Positions 42,605-50,463 of a stretch of DNA of 64,000 nucleotides are shown here, piece by piece. The notes under the pieces were generated by a model. The model did no database searches, was not told the DNA's origin, and saw only the letters and a list, made by a program, of their open reading frames with translations. Position 1 is the stretch's first letter. Every line of letters starts with the position of its first letter. The position numbers and the translations under genes are program-made. Source of the stretch: an uncultured Blautia sp. (lineage in GTDB: Bacteria; Bacillota; Clostridia; Lachnospirales; Lachnospiraceae); NCBI GenBank assembly GCA_958367245.1, contig CATXEA010000014.1, forward strand, positions 26,015-90,014, given 5' to 3'.

Positions 42605-43935
42605 TTCTCACCCTCCAGTTTCTTCAGAATATTTCTGGTACTGAACAAAGCTGTATAATTAACAAGCAGATAAAGATTTCCTGTACCATTGTCTATCCTG
42701 TTTCTGATAGCCTTTTCCATATCGCTTTCCAGTTCTGACGGAATATCCACATATTTCAGGCGCAGACGCATATCCTGACAGCGAATTCCGCTTACGGTAA
42801 CGGAGCGAATGCTTTCATCCTTAAATAAGTCAAAATCCACATCCCAAAGCCATGAAATATCAATTCCATCCTGCGCATTGTCATTGATGGCAATAATAAT
42901 ATCCTTCGGAGCTTTATCCTGCATCACTGCAGAAATATTCTGGTTAAAACCTGCCGGATTCTTGGCAAGGTTTAAAGTGATTCCTGTTCCTTTGATACGG
43001 AACTGCTCCATACGGCCATTCTCCGGATTAAACTTTCGAAGCATTTCATTGAAATGTTCCGCCTTAAGCCCTGCTGTACGCACTCCTGCGTAAGCTGCCA
43101 GAATATTATATACATTATAAAATCCTTTATAATTTGCCACAATATGGGTATCTTCCACTGTGAACGACAACTGGTCTCCAACCTTTACATCTTCTGCATC
43201 AAAAGCAATTTCCGGACGTTTAAAGCCGCATTTCGGACAATGATAGTCTCCAAGCTGGCTGTAATGATAGAAATTGTATTCCAGACGCTCTCCGCAGTAT
43301 TTACAGAAGCGTCCCTCTCTGATTTCACTTGCTGCATTCTCCATGACCTTTCTGCTGATTCCATAGGTTGTAAAATCATTTCCGCTGTCCATGGCAATAT
43401 ACGCGCTTAAAGCATCATCTCCGTTTACAATTACCTTCATATCAGGAACCTTGCGCATCATTTCTTCCAGAATATTCATGGTAATATCAATTTCTCCATA
43501 ACGGTCTAACTGGTCGCGGAACAGATTGGTCAGAATCATGTAATCCGGCTTAATCGCAGGGAAAATATATCTGGTGGACGCTTCGTCCGCCTCAATACAG
43601 GCATAATCTGCATCCAGTTCTCCGTTCCATTTCGCACCCAGCACAAAAGCGGAAACTACGCCGTTAAGCATATTGGAACCTGTATGGTTACAGATTACCT
43701 TCTTACCTTCTGCTTCCAGAGCTGCGCAGAGCATGTTATTCGTAGTCGTCTTCCCGTTTGTGCCGCAGACTGCAAAGATATGCTCTCTCACCTGTCCTGC
43801 CAACTGTTCCAGAATATCCGGACAGATTTTCAGAGCAACCTTTCCTGCCCAGGTCACACCCTGACGTCCCATTTTTTTACATATATATCCAACAATTTTT
43901 GCTGTGCTTACAGCAATCATTCTTCTTATCTTCAT
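42601..43935 (-). CDS. murT: Lipid II isoglutaminyl synthase, Mur-ligase subunit MurT
   Basis: 444 residues. Mur-ligase ATP loop GTNGKTTTNNM is near residue 60. A zinc ribbon is inserted in the central domain (CKYCGERL, then CPKCGF), as in characterised MurT. The C-terminal DUF1727 domain carries the Asp that helps activate the GatD subunit. It acts at the inner face of the membrane on lipid II. Its ATG overlaps the stop of the glycerophosphodiester phosphodiesterase gene by 4 bp. Confidence 0.95.
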   Translation of the reverse strand: MKIRRMIAVSTAKIVGYICKKMGRQGVTWAGKVALKICPDILEQLAGQVREHIFAVCGTNGKTTTNNMLCAALEAEGKKVICNHTGSNMLNGVVSAFVLGAKWNGELDADYACIEADEASTRYIFPAIKPDYMILTNLFRDQLDRYGEIDITMNILEEMMRKVPDMKVIVNGDDALSAYIAMDSGNDFTTYGISRKVMENAASEIREGRFCKYCGERLEYNFYHYSQLGDYHCPKCGFKRPEIAFDAEDVKVGDQLSFTVEDTHIVANYKGFYNVYNILAAYAGVRTAGLKAEHFNEMLRKFNPENGRMEQFRIKGTGITLNLAKNPAGFNQNISAVMQDKAPKDIIIAINDNAQDGIDISWLWDVDFDLFKDESIRSVTVSGIRCQDMRLRLKYVDIPSELESDMEKAIRNRIDNGTGNLYLLVNYTALFSTRNILKKLEGEK

Positions 43936-44882
43936 TTTTTATTTTCCTTTTTTATCTCCAGATCTTTGTCCAGCAGTGTATCTGAACAGATTCCTGCCAC
44001 ACCGTTCTCCATAAATTTTTTCGCCTCAGAAACTTCATTTACTGTGTAAACATATACCTGAAGTCCGTGTTTTCCAAATATTTCCTGAATCTCCTCTGTC
44101 CAGTATTTACTGTATACTGTAACCGCCGGAATTTTCTTTTCTTTGCAGAAAACCGCAATTTCTTTTATTTCCTCCAGAGAATACTCCTGCCACAGAGAAT
44201 ATATATATGATGGAAAATCGTATATAAGCGCAGTTCCCGAAAACATTGCCTGATTGTAGATTTCCGGTATCAGTTGTGCGAGCACCTTCTCTGCCCCCGC
44301 ATTCTGCGCAATCTTTACGTATTCACTGTAGTCATCGAGGGTTCTTCTGTAATTCCGTATAGAATATTGCTTGGAATCAATAAGTACAAATGCATCCGGA
44401 TAATCCTTCAGAAGTACAAAGAAATCCTCCAAGCTCATAGGTGTATATTTCCCGTAAATCGGTCTTTCCAGAAATTCTTCTGCTGTCAGAACCTTCTTAT
44501 CTTCCCCCTGCCACTGACCAAGCGGCTTGTTCCAGTTGTGACGGCAAACCCAGACTCCGTCCGAGGTTTTGGTCAAATCCACCTCAAAAAGACGTACGCC
44601 TTTTTCATAGCTGCTGATAAAGCTCTCTTTGGAATTCAGATAGCTTTTTCCATCAAGTCCTCCCAGTGCGTGAGCAATCGCCTTATAATTCTTCCATGAA
44701 AAATCCGGTGTTGCTGCCTGCACTGTCTTCTGTATCCTGCTGTTTTTATCCGCAGCCTTCTTCTGCTGTGCCGAAAGCCTGCTTCCCCCTGCGATTATCA
44801 GTGATATAATAAGAATCTCTGTCAGCAGCAGGATATTACGCAGAACACGCCTTCGATTCCGGCGGGTGTGTTTTTTACTCAA
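43932..44882 (-). CDS. Membrane-anchored glycerophosphodiester phosphodiesterase-like protein
   Basis: 316 residues from a TTG start at 44882 (AAGGTG 4-5 bases upstream). A basic N-terminus (KKHTRRNRRRVLRN) precedes one membrane segment (about 16-34), so the enzyme domain is outside. The GDPD fold starts AIAHALGG, where the usual HRG arginine is replaced; the metal ligands in FEVDLTKTSDGVWVCRHNW are kept. This HALGG form is a known subgroup with unclear substrate (lipoteichoic acid or phospholipid head groups are candidates). It heads a four-gene operon with murT, gatD and a binding lipoprotein. Confidence 0.85.
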   Translation of the reverse strand: MSKKHTRRNRRRVLRNILLLTEILIISLIIAGGSRLSAQQKKAADKNSRIQKTVQAATPDFSWKNYKAIAHALGGLDGKSYLNSKESFISSYEKGVRLFEVDLTKTSDGVWVCRHNWNKPLGQWQGEDKKVLTAEEFLERPIYGKYTPMSLEDFFVLLKDYPDAFVLIDSKQYSIRNYRRTLDDYSEYVKIAQNAGAEKVLAQLIPEIYNQAMFSGTALIYDFPSYIYSLWQEYSLEEIKEIAVFCKEKKIPAVTVYSKYWTEEIQEIFGKHGLQVYVYTVNEVSEAKKFMENGVAGICSDTLLDKDLEIKKENKK

Positions 44883-45106
44883 GCTTCACCTTTTGTATCT
44901 TTCCTTTCTACACATTATATATAAACATATTATATATCTTTATACTCATTTTTTGTACATTACGATTTTACGCTAAATGACGGCAATAATCAAGGTTTTA
45001 ATGGGATAACACAAAAAAATAGGCTCCGCCTATTCAGCTCCCCTGCCCCTCAATCTTGAGGGGATAGGGGGTTTCTTTTTGTTGCTTTTTCGTGCATAAT
45101 AGGCTT

Positions 45107-46258
45107 ATGAATATCTTACAGGAAATCTTTACCGACTATTATGAAGAAATTAAATATACTCTTCATCCCAGAAAAACTGAGATGGAAAATATTGATAAGA
45201 TGTTAAGCTGTGGAGATCCTTCCTTTGGCGGGGCAATGTATGGCTGTCCTCACTGTGGAAAACTCAAATTTGTTCCTTTCCGCTGCCACAGCCGTTTCTG
45301 CCCGACCTGTGGAAATAAATATGCCATGGAACGCACTACCAGTATGTCCTTTAAACTCGTTAATGTCAAACACCGCCATTGTGTTTTCACGATTGATGAG
45401 GAACTTCGTGATTTCTTTCTCGAAGACCGTTCTCTGCTCGATTGTCTGTTTCACTCTGTAAACAGCGTGATCTCTCGTATGTTTTATAAGCTGAATAAAT
45501 CCAAAAACTTCACGCCCGGTTTCATTATGGTTTTACATACATTTGGCAGAGACCTGAAATGGAACCCACATATCCACTGCCTCATATCTGAAGGCGGATA
45601 CAGCGATGATGGCTTTTGGCGGTCTGTCAAATACTTTGATTACACTTATTTACGTAATGCTTTCCGCACTGCTCTGCTTAATGAAATGGAGTCCCAAATC
45701 GGTCCTTCTTTCAAAAAAGTGAAAGCGAAATGTTACAGTGAACACAAACAGGGATTTTATGTTTATGCAAAACCAAACCTCTGCGATCCCAAAACCGTTG
45801 CGAAATACATTGGACGGTATCTTGGGCGGCCTGTCATTGCCACTTCCCGAATCGATAAATACGATGGTGAAAAGGTCACCTTCCACTACAACCGACATGA
45901 AGACGGACAATACATAGAAGAAACAGTTCCTGCCATGGAATTCATTCAGCGATTAATCCGGCACATACCAGAAAAACATTTCAAAATGATCCGGTATGGC
46001 GGCCTCTATGCCCGCCATCGTAAGATTGATTCCAGGCTCCATCGTGCCATTTCAAAAAGTAAACATCATATTTATCGCAGTTTCAATCAATGGCGAACTG
46101 CTATTCTTTCCTCTTTTGGTTATGATCCTCTGGAATGTCCAGACTGTCAACACAAGATGGTGTTTCTTGAACTTTATTACAATCACAAACGCGTATCTCT
46201 CGAAGAACTTTACGAGAAAGCAATGTCCAAATCTCGTGGAAAGCGTTCTTCTGCATAA
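45107..46258 (+). CDS. IS91-family HUH transposase
   Basis: 383 residues from the ATG at 45107; a GTG at 45092 is an alternative, and neither has a strong ribosome site. The N-terminal zinc finger is CPHCGKLKFVPFRCHSRFC with CPTCG. The HUH metal motif is PHIHCL in LKWNPHIHCL. The catalytic tyrosine pair is in KYIGRYLGRP (YxxxY), the IS91 spacing. A second CxxC (CPDCQ) is near the C-terminus. The protein nicks single-stranded DNA for rolling-circle transposition. The frame is intact, so the element may be active. Confidence 0.9.
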   Translation: MNILQEIFTDYYEEIKYTLHPRKTEMENIDKMLSCGDPSFGGAMYGCPHCGKLKFVPFRCHSRFCPTCGNKYAMERTTSMSFKLVNVKHRHCVFTIDEELRDFFLEDRSLLDCLFHSVNSVISRMFYKLNKSKNFTPGFIMVLHTFGRDLKWNPHIHCLISEGGYSDDGFWRSVKYFDYTYLRNAFRTALLNEMESQIGPSFKKVKAKCYSEHKQGFYVYAKPNLCDPKTVAKYIGRYLGRPVIATSRIDKYDGEKVTFHYNRHEDGQYIEETVPAMEFIQRLIRHIPEKHFKMIRYGGLYARHRKIDSRLHRAISKSKHHIYRSFNQWRTAILSSFGYDPLECPDCQHKMVFLELYYNHKRVSLEELYEKAMSKSRGKRSSA

Positions 46259-46306
46259 ATTTCTTCGATTTTATGATATAATCCTCTGGAAGGAGGATGA
46301 ACTACT

Positions 46307-46480
46307 ATGAAACCAAACATCGAGGAATTACGCAAAAAATACATGGATAATCCCCCGGAAGGTATGACTTCCAAGGACATTCGCCTTATGAGCGAGGATG
46401 AACTTCTGGATATGGATTATTTCTTAAATGATGATGAACTTGATGACGATTTTGATGAAGAAGATTTTTATATCTTCTAA
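46307..46480 (+). CDS. 57-residue acidic accessory protein of the IS element
   Basis: Starts MKPNIEELRKKYMDNPPEG and ends in a run of Asp/Glu/Phe (DDDFDEEDFYIF). AGGAGG lies 10 bases before the ATG, and a TATAAT-like sequence (46277-46282) could give it its own promoter. Net charge is strongly negative. It begins 48 bp after the transposase stop and ends before the right-end hairpin, so it belongs to the element. Function unknown; a DNA mimic or transposase regulator is speculative. Confidence 0.7.
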   Translation: MKPNIEELRKKYMDNPPEGMTSKDIRLMSEDELLDMDYFLNDDELDDDFDEEDFYIF

Positions 46481-46503
46481 ACCAACATTCGTCCGCTTGT
46501 TGT

Positions 46504-46521
46504 GCCCGCCTCCGTGCGGGC
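46504..46521 (+). terminator. Right-end hairpin of the IS element
   Basis: GCCCGC-CTCCGT-GCGGGC followed by CCTTTTCC. It may serve as terminator for the two element genes, as a structural end of the IS, or both. Confidence 0.5.
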
Positions 46522-46565
46522 CCTTTTCCATTCAAGAGAGCGCCGTAGGCGGTCTTTCCTATAAA

Positions 46566-46609
46566 GAAAAAAAGCTGTGTACAGACAAAGTAATCTGTCT
46601 GCACACAGC
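46566..46609 (-). terminator. Terminator of the alpha (rpmJ-rplQ) operon
   Basis: Reverse strand GCTGTGTGCAGAC pairs with GTCTGTACACAGC (one mismatch), followed by a run of seven Ts, 32 bp after the rplQ stop. Confidence 0.85.
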
Positions 46610-46640
46610 CCTGAATCTTCGCAGAATTATTAATCGAAAA

Positions 46641-47177
46641 TTATACTAACTCGATTAATACTTCCATTGCGCCGTCACCTTTACGCTGGCCAATCTTTAC
46701 GATTCTTGTGTAACCACCGTTACGTCCAACGTATTTCGGAGCAACTTCTTCGAACATTTTCTTAACCATGTCAACTTCTTTTGTGTTTTTCTTTCTGCCT
46801 GCACCTTTAGCCGGAACTTCAGTTACAGGATAGAAAACTTTCATCATCTGACGACGAGCGTGAAGTCTGGAAGGAGCGTCTTTTGTGATCTCTTTCTGTA
46901 CTTCATCGTATACAGTTTTCTTCTTTCCGTCAACAACTTCTTTCACTCTCTTGCCTTCAGCATCTTTACGAGCAACTTTAGCAGTTACTGTAACTGTCTC
47001 GAAGTTATCTTTCTCGCGAACTGCCATAGCGATAAGGCCTTCAGCGATTTTACGGATTTCTTTTGCTTTTGCTTCTGTAGTAACGATTTTTCCGTTGTAT
47101 AACAGATTAGTTACCTGGTTTCTGAGTAATGCTTTTCTCTGGGAAGCTGTTCTGCTTAATTTTCTATATTTTGCCAT
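46641..47177 (-). CDS. rplQ: 50S ribosomal protein L17
   Basis: 178 residues from the ATG at 47177 (GGAGG 8 bases upstream). The L17 core is clear: KYRKLSRTASQRKALLRNQVTNLL at the start (split here) and YTRIVKIGQRKGDGAMEVLIELV at the end. A central insertion of about 50 residues (around EGKRVKEVVDGKKKTVYDEV) makes it longer than the 120-residue L17 of Bacillus, as is usual in Lachnospiraceae. Last gene of the alpha operon, 115 bp after rpoA. Confidence 0.95.
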   Translation of the reverse strand: MAKYRKLSRTASQRKALLRNQVTNLLYNGKIVTTEAKAKEIRKIAEGLIAMAVREKDNFETVTVTAKVARKDAEGKRVKEVVDGKKKTVYDEVQKEITKDAPSRLHARRQMMKVFYPVTEVPAKGAGRKKNTKEVDMVKKMFEEVAPKYVGRNGGYTRIVKIGQRKGDGAMEVLIELV

Positions 47178-47292
47178 TATTTTATCCTCCATCTGTGGGA
47201 CAGTGAAACACGCTTGTTCGGTCTTACTGCATCACTGCTTTGGCACCCCACTGTAATTTATATGCGCTGGAAATCTCCTGCTCTACGGCAGA

Positions 47293-48252
47293 TTATTCCT
47301 CAGTTGGCTGAAGCTGTAAGCCCAGCTCTTTCAGTTTCGCAAGTACCTCTTCTAATGACTTGCGACCAAGGTTACGAACCTTCATCATATCATCAGAAGT
47401 CTTGTTACATAATTCTTCAACTGTATTAATGCCGGCTCTCTTTAAGCAGTTGTAGGAACGAACAGATAATTCAAGCTCATCAATGCTCATTTCCAGAACT
47501 TTTTCTTTCTCATTGTCTTCTTTCTCAATCATAACCTCAGCGGTCTTTGCATTCTCGGAAAGGTCAATGAAAAGGCTTAAGTGCTCGCTTAATACTTTCG
47601 CTGCAAGGCTGACTGCCTCGTCCGGATCCAGTGTACCGTTTGTGTACACATCCAGTGTCAGCTTATCATAGTCAGTTACCTGACCAACACGTGTATTCTC
47701 AACAACCATGTTGACTCTGTCTACTGGTGTATAGATTGCATCTACTGCAAGAACACCGATAGGCATATCGTCTGATTTGCCCTTATCTGCACTGATATAT
47801 CCGCGTCCCTTGGTAATGGTAAGTTCCATTGCAAGTCTGCAGTCTTTTCCGCCATTCAGTGTTGCGATAACCTGATCAGGATTCATAATCTCGATATCCT
47901 GGTCTGCCTGAATATCAGCAGCAGTAACAACGCCTTTGCCCTCGCACTCAATGTATGCGGTCTTCGGCTCATTGTCAGAACTGTAGTTCTTGATTGCAAG
48001 GCTCTTCAGATTCATAATGATCTCGCTGACATCTTCCTTCACCCCTGGGATGGAGCTGAATTCATGAAGTACACCGTCGATCTTTACCTGGCTTACGGCT
48101 GCTCCCGGCAGGGATGACAGCATAATTCTTCTGAGAGAATTGCCAAGTGTAGTACCATATCCTCTTTCAAGAGGTTCTACTACGAATCTGCCAAATTTTC
48201 TGTCTTCGGATATTTCGGTAATTTCGATTTTTGGTTTATTAAAATCAAACAC
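47293..48252 (-). CDS. rpoA: RNA polymerase alpha subunit
   Basis: 319 residues from a GTG start (GGAGGG with 8-base spacing). The N-terminal assembly domain shows FVVEPLERGYGTTLGNSLRR; the C-terminal domain that contacts UP elements and activators shows SVRSYNCLKRAGINTVEEL and GRKSLEEVLAKLKELGL. Full length. It sits between rpsD and rplQ as in most bacteria. Confidence 0.97.
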   Translation of the reverse strand: MFDFNKPKIEITEISEDRKFGRFVVEPLERGYGTTLGNSLRRIMLSSLPGAAVSQVKIDGVLHEFSSIPGVKEDVSEIIMNLKSLAIKNYSSDNEPKTAYIECEGKGVVTAADIQADQDIEIMNPDQVIATLNGGKDCRLAMELTITKGRGYISADKGKSDDMPIGVLAVDAIYTPVDRVNMVVENTRVGQVTDYDKLTLDVYTNGTLDPDEAVSLAAKVLSEHLSLFIDLSENAKTAEVMIEKEDNEKEKVLEMSIDELELSVRSYNCLKRAGINTVEELCNKTSDDMMKVRNLGRKSLEEVLAKLKELGLQLQPTEE

Positions 48253-48363
48253 TATTTTGTTCCCTCCTTCTGGGTTAATGAAAGTTTGAGGGTATTTATT
48301 TGTAACGAATTGTTACTTTTCTAAAATCAACTTAAAGGGTTCAAAAAGAACCCTTATAAGCTA

Positions 48364-48957
48364 TTATTTAGAATACAGCTCGACGATAAGCATCTCGTCA
48401 ACCGGAACATCGATTGCTTCTCTGTTCGGAAGTTCTTTCACTGTACCTTTTAAGTTCTCCTGATCAGACTCAAGCCATTCCGGAACAAGTCTTCCACCAG
48501 TTACTTCAAGGATTCCTTTGTATCTTTCGGATCCTTTTGCTTTTTCTTTAATCTCGATTACATCGCCGGCTTTTACAAGGTAAGACGGAATGTTTACACA
48601 TTTGCCGTTTACAAGGATGTGTTTGTGGTCAACGATCTGACGAGCTTCTTTTCTTGTTCTAGCAAATCCAAGACGGAATACTACGTTGTCAAGTCTGGAC
48701 TCAAGCATAACCATAAGGTTTTCACCTGTCTGGCCCGGCATTCTGTCCGCTTTTTTGTAGTAGTTACGGAAAGGTTTCTCAAGAACTCCGTAGATGAATT
48801 TTGCTTTCTGTTTTTCTCTTAACTGTAAACCATACTCAGACATTTTACGGTTTGCACGTTTTAACTGTCTTGTGGATTTTTTATCAATTCCTAAATAAAT
48901 TGGATCCAGAGCGAGGGATCTGCATCTTTTCAGAACAGGTACTCTATTTACTGCCAT
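48364..48957 (-). CDS. rpsD: 30S ribosomal protein S4
   Basis: 197 residues. It lacks the N-terminal zinc cysteines of some S4 proteins (C- form). The S4 RNA-binding domain (MLESRLDNVVFRLGFARTRKEARQIVDH, split; then KHILVNGKCVNIPSY) is intact. Primary 16S rRNA binder in 30S assembly. AGGAGG precedes the ATG. Confidence 0.97.
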   Translation of the reverse strand: MAVNRVPVLKRCRSLALDPIYLGIDKKSTRQLKRANRKMSEYGLQLREKQKAKFIYGVLEKPFRNYYKKADRMPGQTGENLMVMLESRLDNVVFRLGFARTRKEARQIVDHKHILVNGKCVNIPSYLVKAGDVIEIKEKAKGSERYKGILEVTGGRLVPEWLESDQENLKGTVKELPNREAIDVPVDEMLIVELYSK

Positions 48958-48975
48958 TGTTCAACAACCTCCTAA

Positions 48976-49371
48976 TTAGACTCTTCTGCGTTTTGGTGGA
49001 CGGCAACCATTGTGTGGTACCGGTGTTACGTCACGGATGCTTGTTACTTCAAGACCGCATGCCTGAAGAGCACGGATTGCAGCTTCACGACCAGAACCTG
49101 GTCCTTTTACCATAACGTCTACAGTTTTTAAACCATGAATCAGAGCAGCTTTTGTAGCAGTCTCTGCTGCCATCTGTGCTGCGTAAGGAGTAGATTTCCT
49201 TGAACCTCTAAATCCCAGACCGCCTGCACTTGCCCATGAAAGAGCGTTTCCTTCACTGTCAGTCAGTGTAACAATTGTATTGTTGAAAGAAGACTGAATG
49301 TGTGCCTGTCCGTGTTCAACGTTTTTCTTGACACGACGTTTTGCTGTCGTTTTTTTAGTCACTTTTGCCAT
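48976..49371 (-). CDS. rpsK: 30S ribosomal protein S11
   Basis: 131 residues. Basic N-terminal tail, then AHIQSSFNNTIVTLTDSEGNAL and the conserved end IRDVTPVPHNGCRPPKRRRV. Located between rpsM and rpsD. The ribosome site is weak (AGG about 14 bases upstream). Confidence 0.97.
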   Translation of the reverse strand: MAKVTKKTTAKRRVKKNVEHGQAHIQSSFNNTIVTLTDSEGNALSWASAGGLGFRGSRKSTPYAAQMAAETATKAALIHGLKTVDVMVKGPGSGREAAIRALQACGLEVTSIRDVTPVPHNGCRPPKRRRV

Positions 49372-49422
49372 TTTAAAACTAACCTACACTTTCCTATATT
49401 TGCTTAGTTAATATATCAACGA

Positions 49423-49791
49423 TTATTTCTTCTTATTTGCTACTGTTCTCTTAGGACCTTTACGTGTTCTAGCGTTTGTCTTAGTCTTCTGACCACGAAC
49501 CGGAAGTCCTTTACGATGACGGATACCTCTGTAGCATCCGATTTCCTGCAGTCTCTTAATGTTAAGAGCGATTTCTCTACGAAGATCACCTTCTACCATC
49601 ATTGTTTCATCAATAACAGCGCTGATTTTCTTTACATCTTCGTCAGTCAGGTCTCTAACACGAATGTCAGCGTCAACGCCTGCCTGCTCAAGAATTTTTG
49701 TTGCGCTTGGTCTACCAATTCCATAAATGTAGGTAAGACCGATTTCAATACGTTTTTCTCTTGGTAAGTCTACACCAGCTATACGAGCCAT
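49423..49791 (-). CDS. rpsM: 30S ribosomal protein S13
   Basis: 122 residues from MARIAGVDLPREKRIEIGL; the ATG at 49791 has GGAGG 9 bases upstream. The helix-two-turn-helix (IYGIGRPSATKIL) and the basic tail with RGQKTKTNARTRKGP are typical. It lies at the subunit interface. The 366-bp gap before it is unusually long for this operon. Confidence 0.97.
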   Translation of the reverse strand: MARIAGVDLPREKRIEIGLTYIYGIGRPSATKILEQAGVDADIRVRDLTDEDVKKISAVIDETMMVEGDLRREIALNIKRLQEIGCYRGIRHRKGLPVRGQKTKTNARTRKGPKRTVANKKK

Positions 49792-50157
49792 GTACTGTTT
49801 CCTCCATTTTCTCTTACTGTTCATCTGAATCCTGACATTGACCTGTGGTCTTCAGTCTGTGAACAGCCTTCTTTTTTACTGAAAGTCCTGCGTCCGTACA
49901 CCACTTGTACATCGGTACAAGGTGAAATGGGGTGCATCTGCGCCGCTTTCTTTTTTTAGTTCCTAATTGGGGTGCCTCGGTAAAACACCCAGCCGCAATT
50001 GGCGAATAGCGGCCTTTCCGAAATGTTGCGGCCAACGGGCCAACGTTGCCTCTCGGTATTAGGCAATACATGCTAAATAAAAAATTAACACAAAATAGTC
50101 TGAACAACCTTTCCGGGTGTTTCATACTACAGCCGCATGTTTACAAACAAGCCGGAA
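49792..50157 (-). other. Hairpin-rich 366-bp spacer between rpmJ and rpsM
   Basis: No credible gene. Reverse-strand RNA would fold into a series of hairpins. The stems include CAACG-TTGGCC-CGTTG, GCCGC/GCGGC, GGGTG/CACCC and the strong TTGTAC-CGAT-GTACAA at 49905-49920. An open frame of 103 codons crosses it, but with no ribosome site and with composition unlike a protein. It may be a structured RNA, a ribosomal-protein autoregulatory site or an old insertion. Confidence 0.5.
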
Positions 50158-50271
50158 TCAACCCTGACGCTGTTTGTGTTTCGGGTTCTCACAGATTACT
50201 CTGATAGATCCTTTTCTTTTAATGATCTTGCATTTCTCGCAGATCGGCTTTACAGATGATCTTACTTTCAC
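50158..50271 (-). CDS. rpmJ: 50S ribosomal protein L36
   Basis: 37 residues from a GTG start with GGAGG upstream: KVRSSVKPICEKCK and a second part with VICENPKHKQRQG. The Cys/Cys/Cys/His zinc site (CxxC, then C and H) is intact, so this is the zinc-binding C+ form. It is the first gene after its own promoter. Confidence 0.96.
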   Translation of the reverse strand: MKVRSSVKPICEKCKIIKRKGSIRVICENPKHKQRQG

Positions 50272-50315
50272 TGGAAATCCTCCTTCCGCTTATTCATTAA
50301 AATCTGCAGTTTCTG

Positions 50316-50343
50316 AGCGCGCAAAAACAAGGTATTCGCGCGT
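50316..50343 (-). repeat. GC-rich hairpin in the rpmJ leader
   Basis: GCGCG and GCGCGC arms enclose AATACCTTGTTTTT in the reverse-strand leader of rpmJ, just downstream of the promoter. It could affect translation or stability of the alpha-operon message. Confidence 0.4.
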
Positions 50344-50347
50344 TCGC

Positions 50348-50381
50348 ATTATATTTTATCACCTTGTTTTCAAAAATGCAA
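50348..50381 (-). promoter_or_regulatory. Promoter of the rpmJ-rplQ operon
   Basis: TTGCAT (50376-50381), 17-bp spacer, TAAAAT (50353-50358); a perfect TATAAT overlaps it at 50348-50353. It explains how the alpha operon is expressed after the terminators that follow infA and hflC. Confidence 0.65.
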
Positions 50382-50412
50382 TAGTTTTTTTAATTTATTT
50401 TTAAATCAATTT

Positions 50413-50442
50413 GCCCCGGGCTGTCAGAACACTGCCCGGGGC
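50413..50442 (-). terminator. Terminator-like hairpin after hflC
   Basis: GCCCCGGGC pairs perfectly with GCCCGGGGC around a 12-nt loop. The following AAATTGATTT is not a clean T-run, so partial termination is likely. Confidence 0.55.
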
Positions 50443-50463
50443 TGAACTTATCATTATTTTTTA

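Larger units (their letters stand above)
44995..46536 (+). mobile_element. IS91-family insertion sequence (ends approximate)
   Basis: A HUH transposase gene and a small acidic gene are framed by hairpins. Left: AATAGGC-TCC-GCCTATT (45018-45034) and CCCCTCAA-TC-TTGAGGGG (45046-45063). Right: GCCCGC/GCGGGC (46504-46521). CAAG, one of the tetranucleotides beside which IS91 elements insert, is found at 44991-44994 and 46533-46536; the span given is bounded by them. No terminal inverted repeats or target duplication, as expected for rolling-circle elements. It lies between the gdpD promoter region and the rplQ terminator. Confidence 0.75.

Noticed and set aside
49814..50125. 103-codon reverse-strand open frame in the rpmJ-rpsM spacer
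   Set aside because: No ribosome site, it overlaps the rpsM ribosome site region, and the sequence is dominated by hairpin arms. Treated as non-coding.
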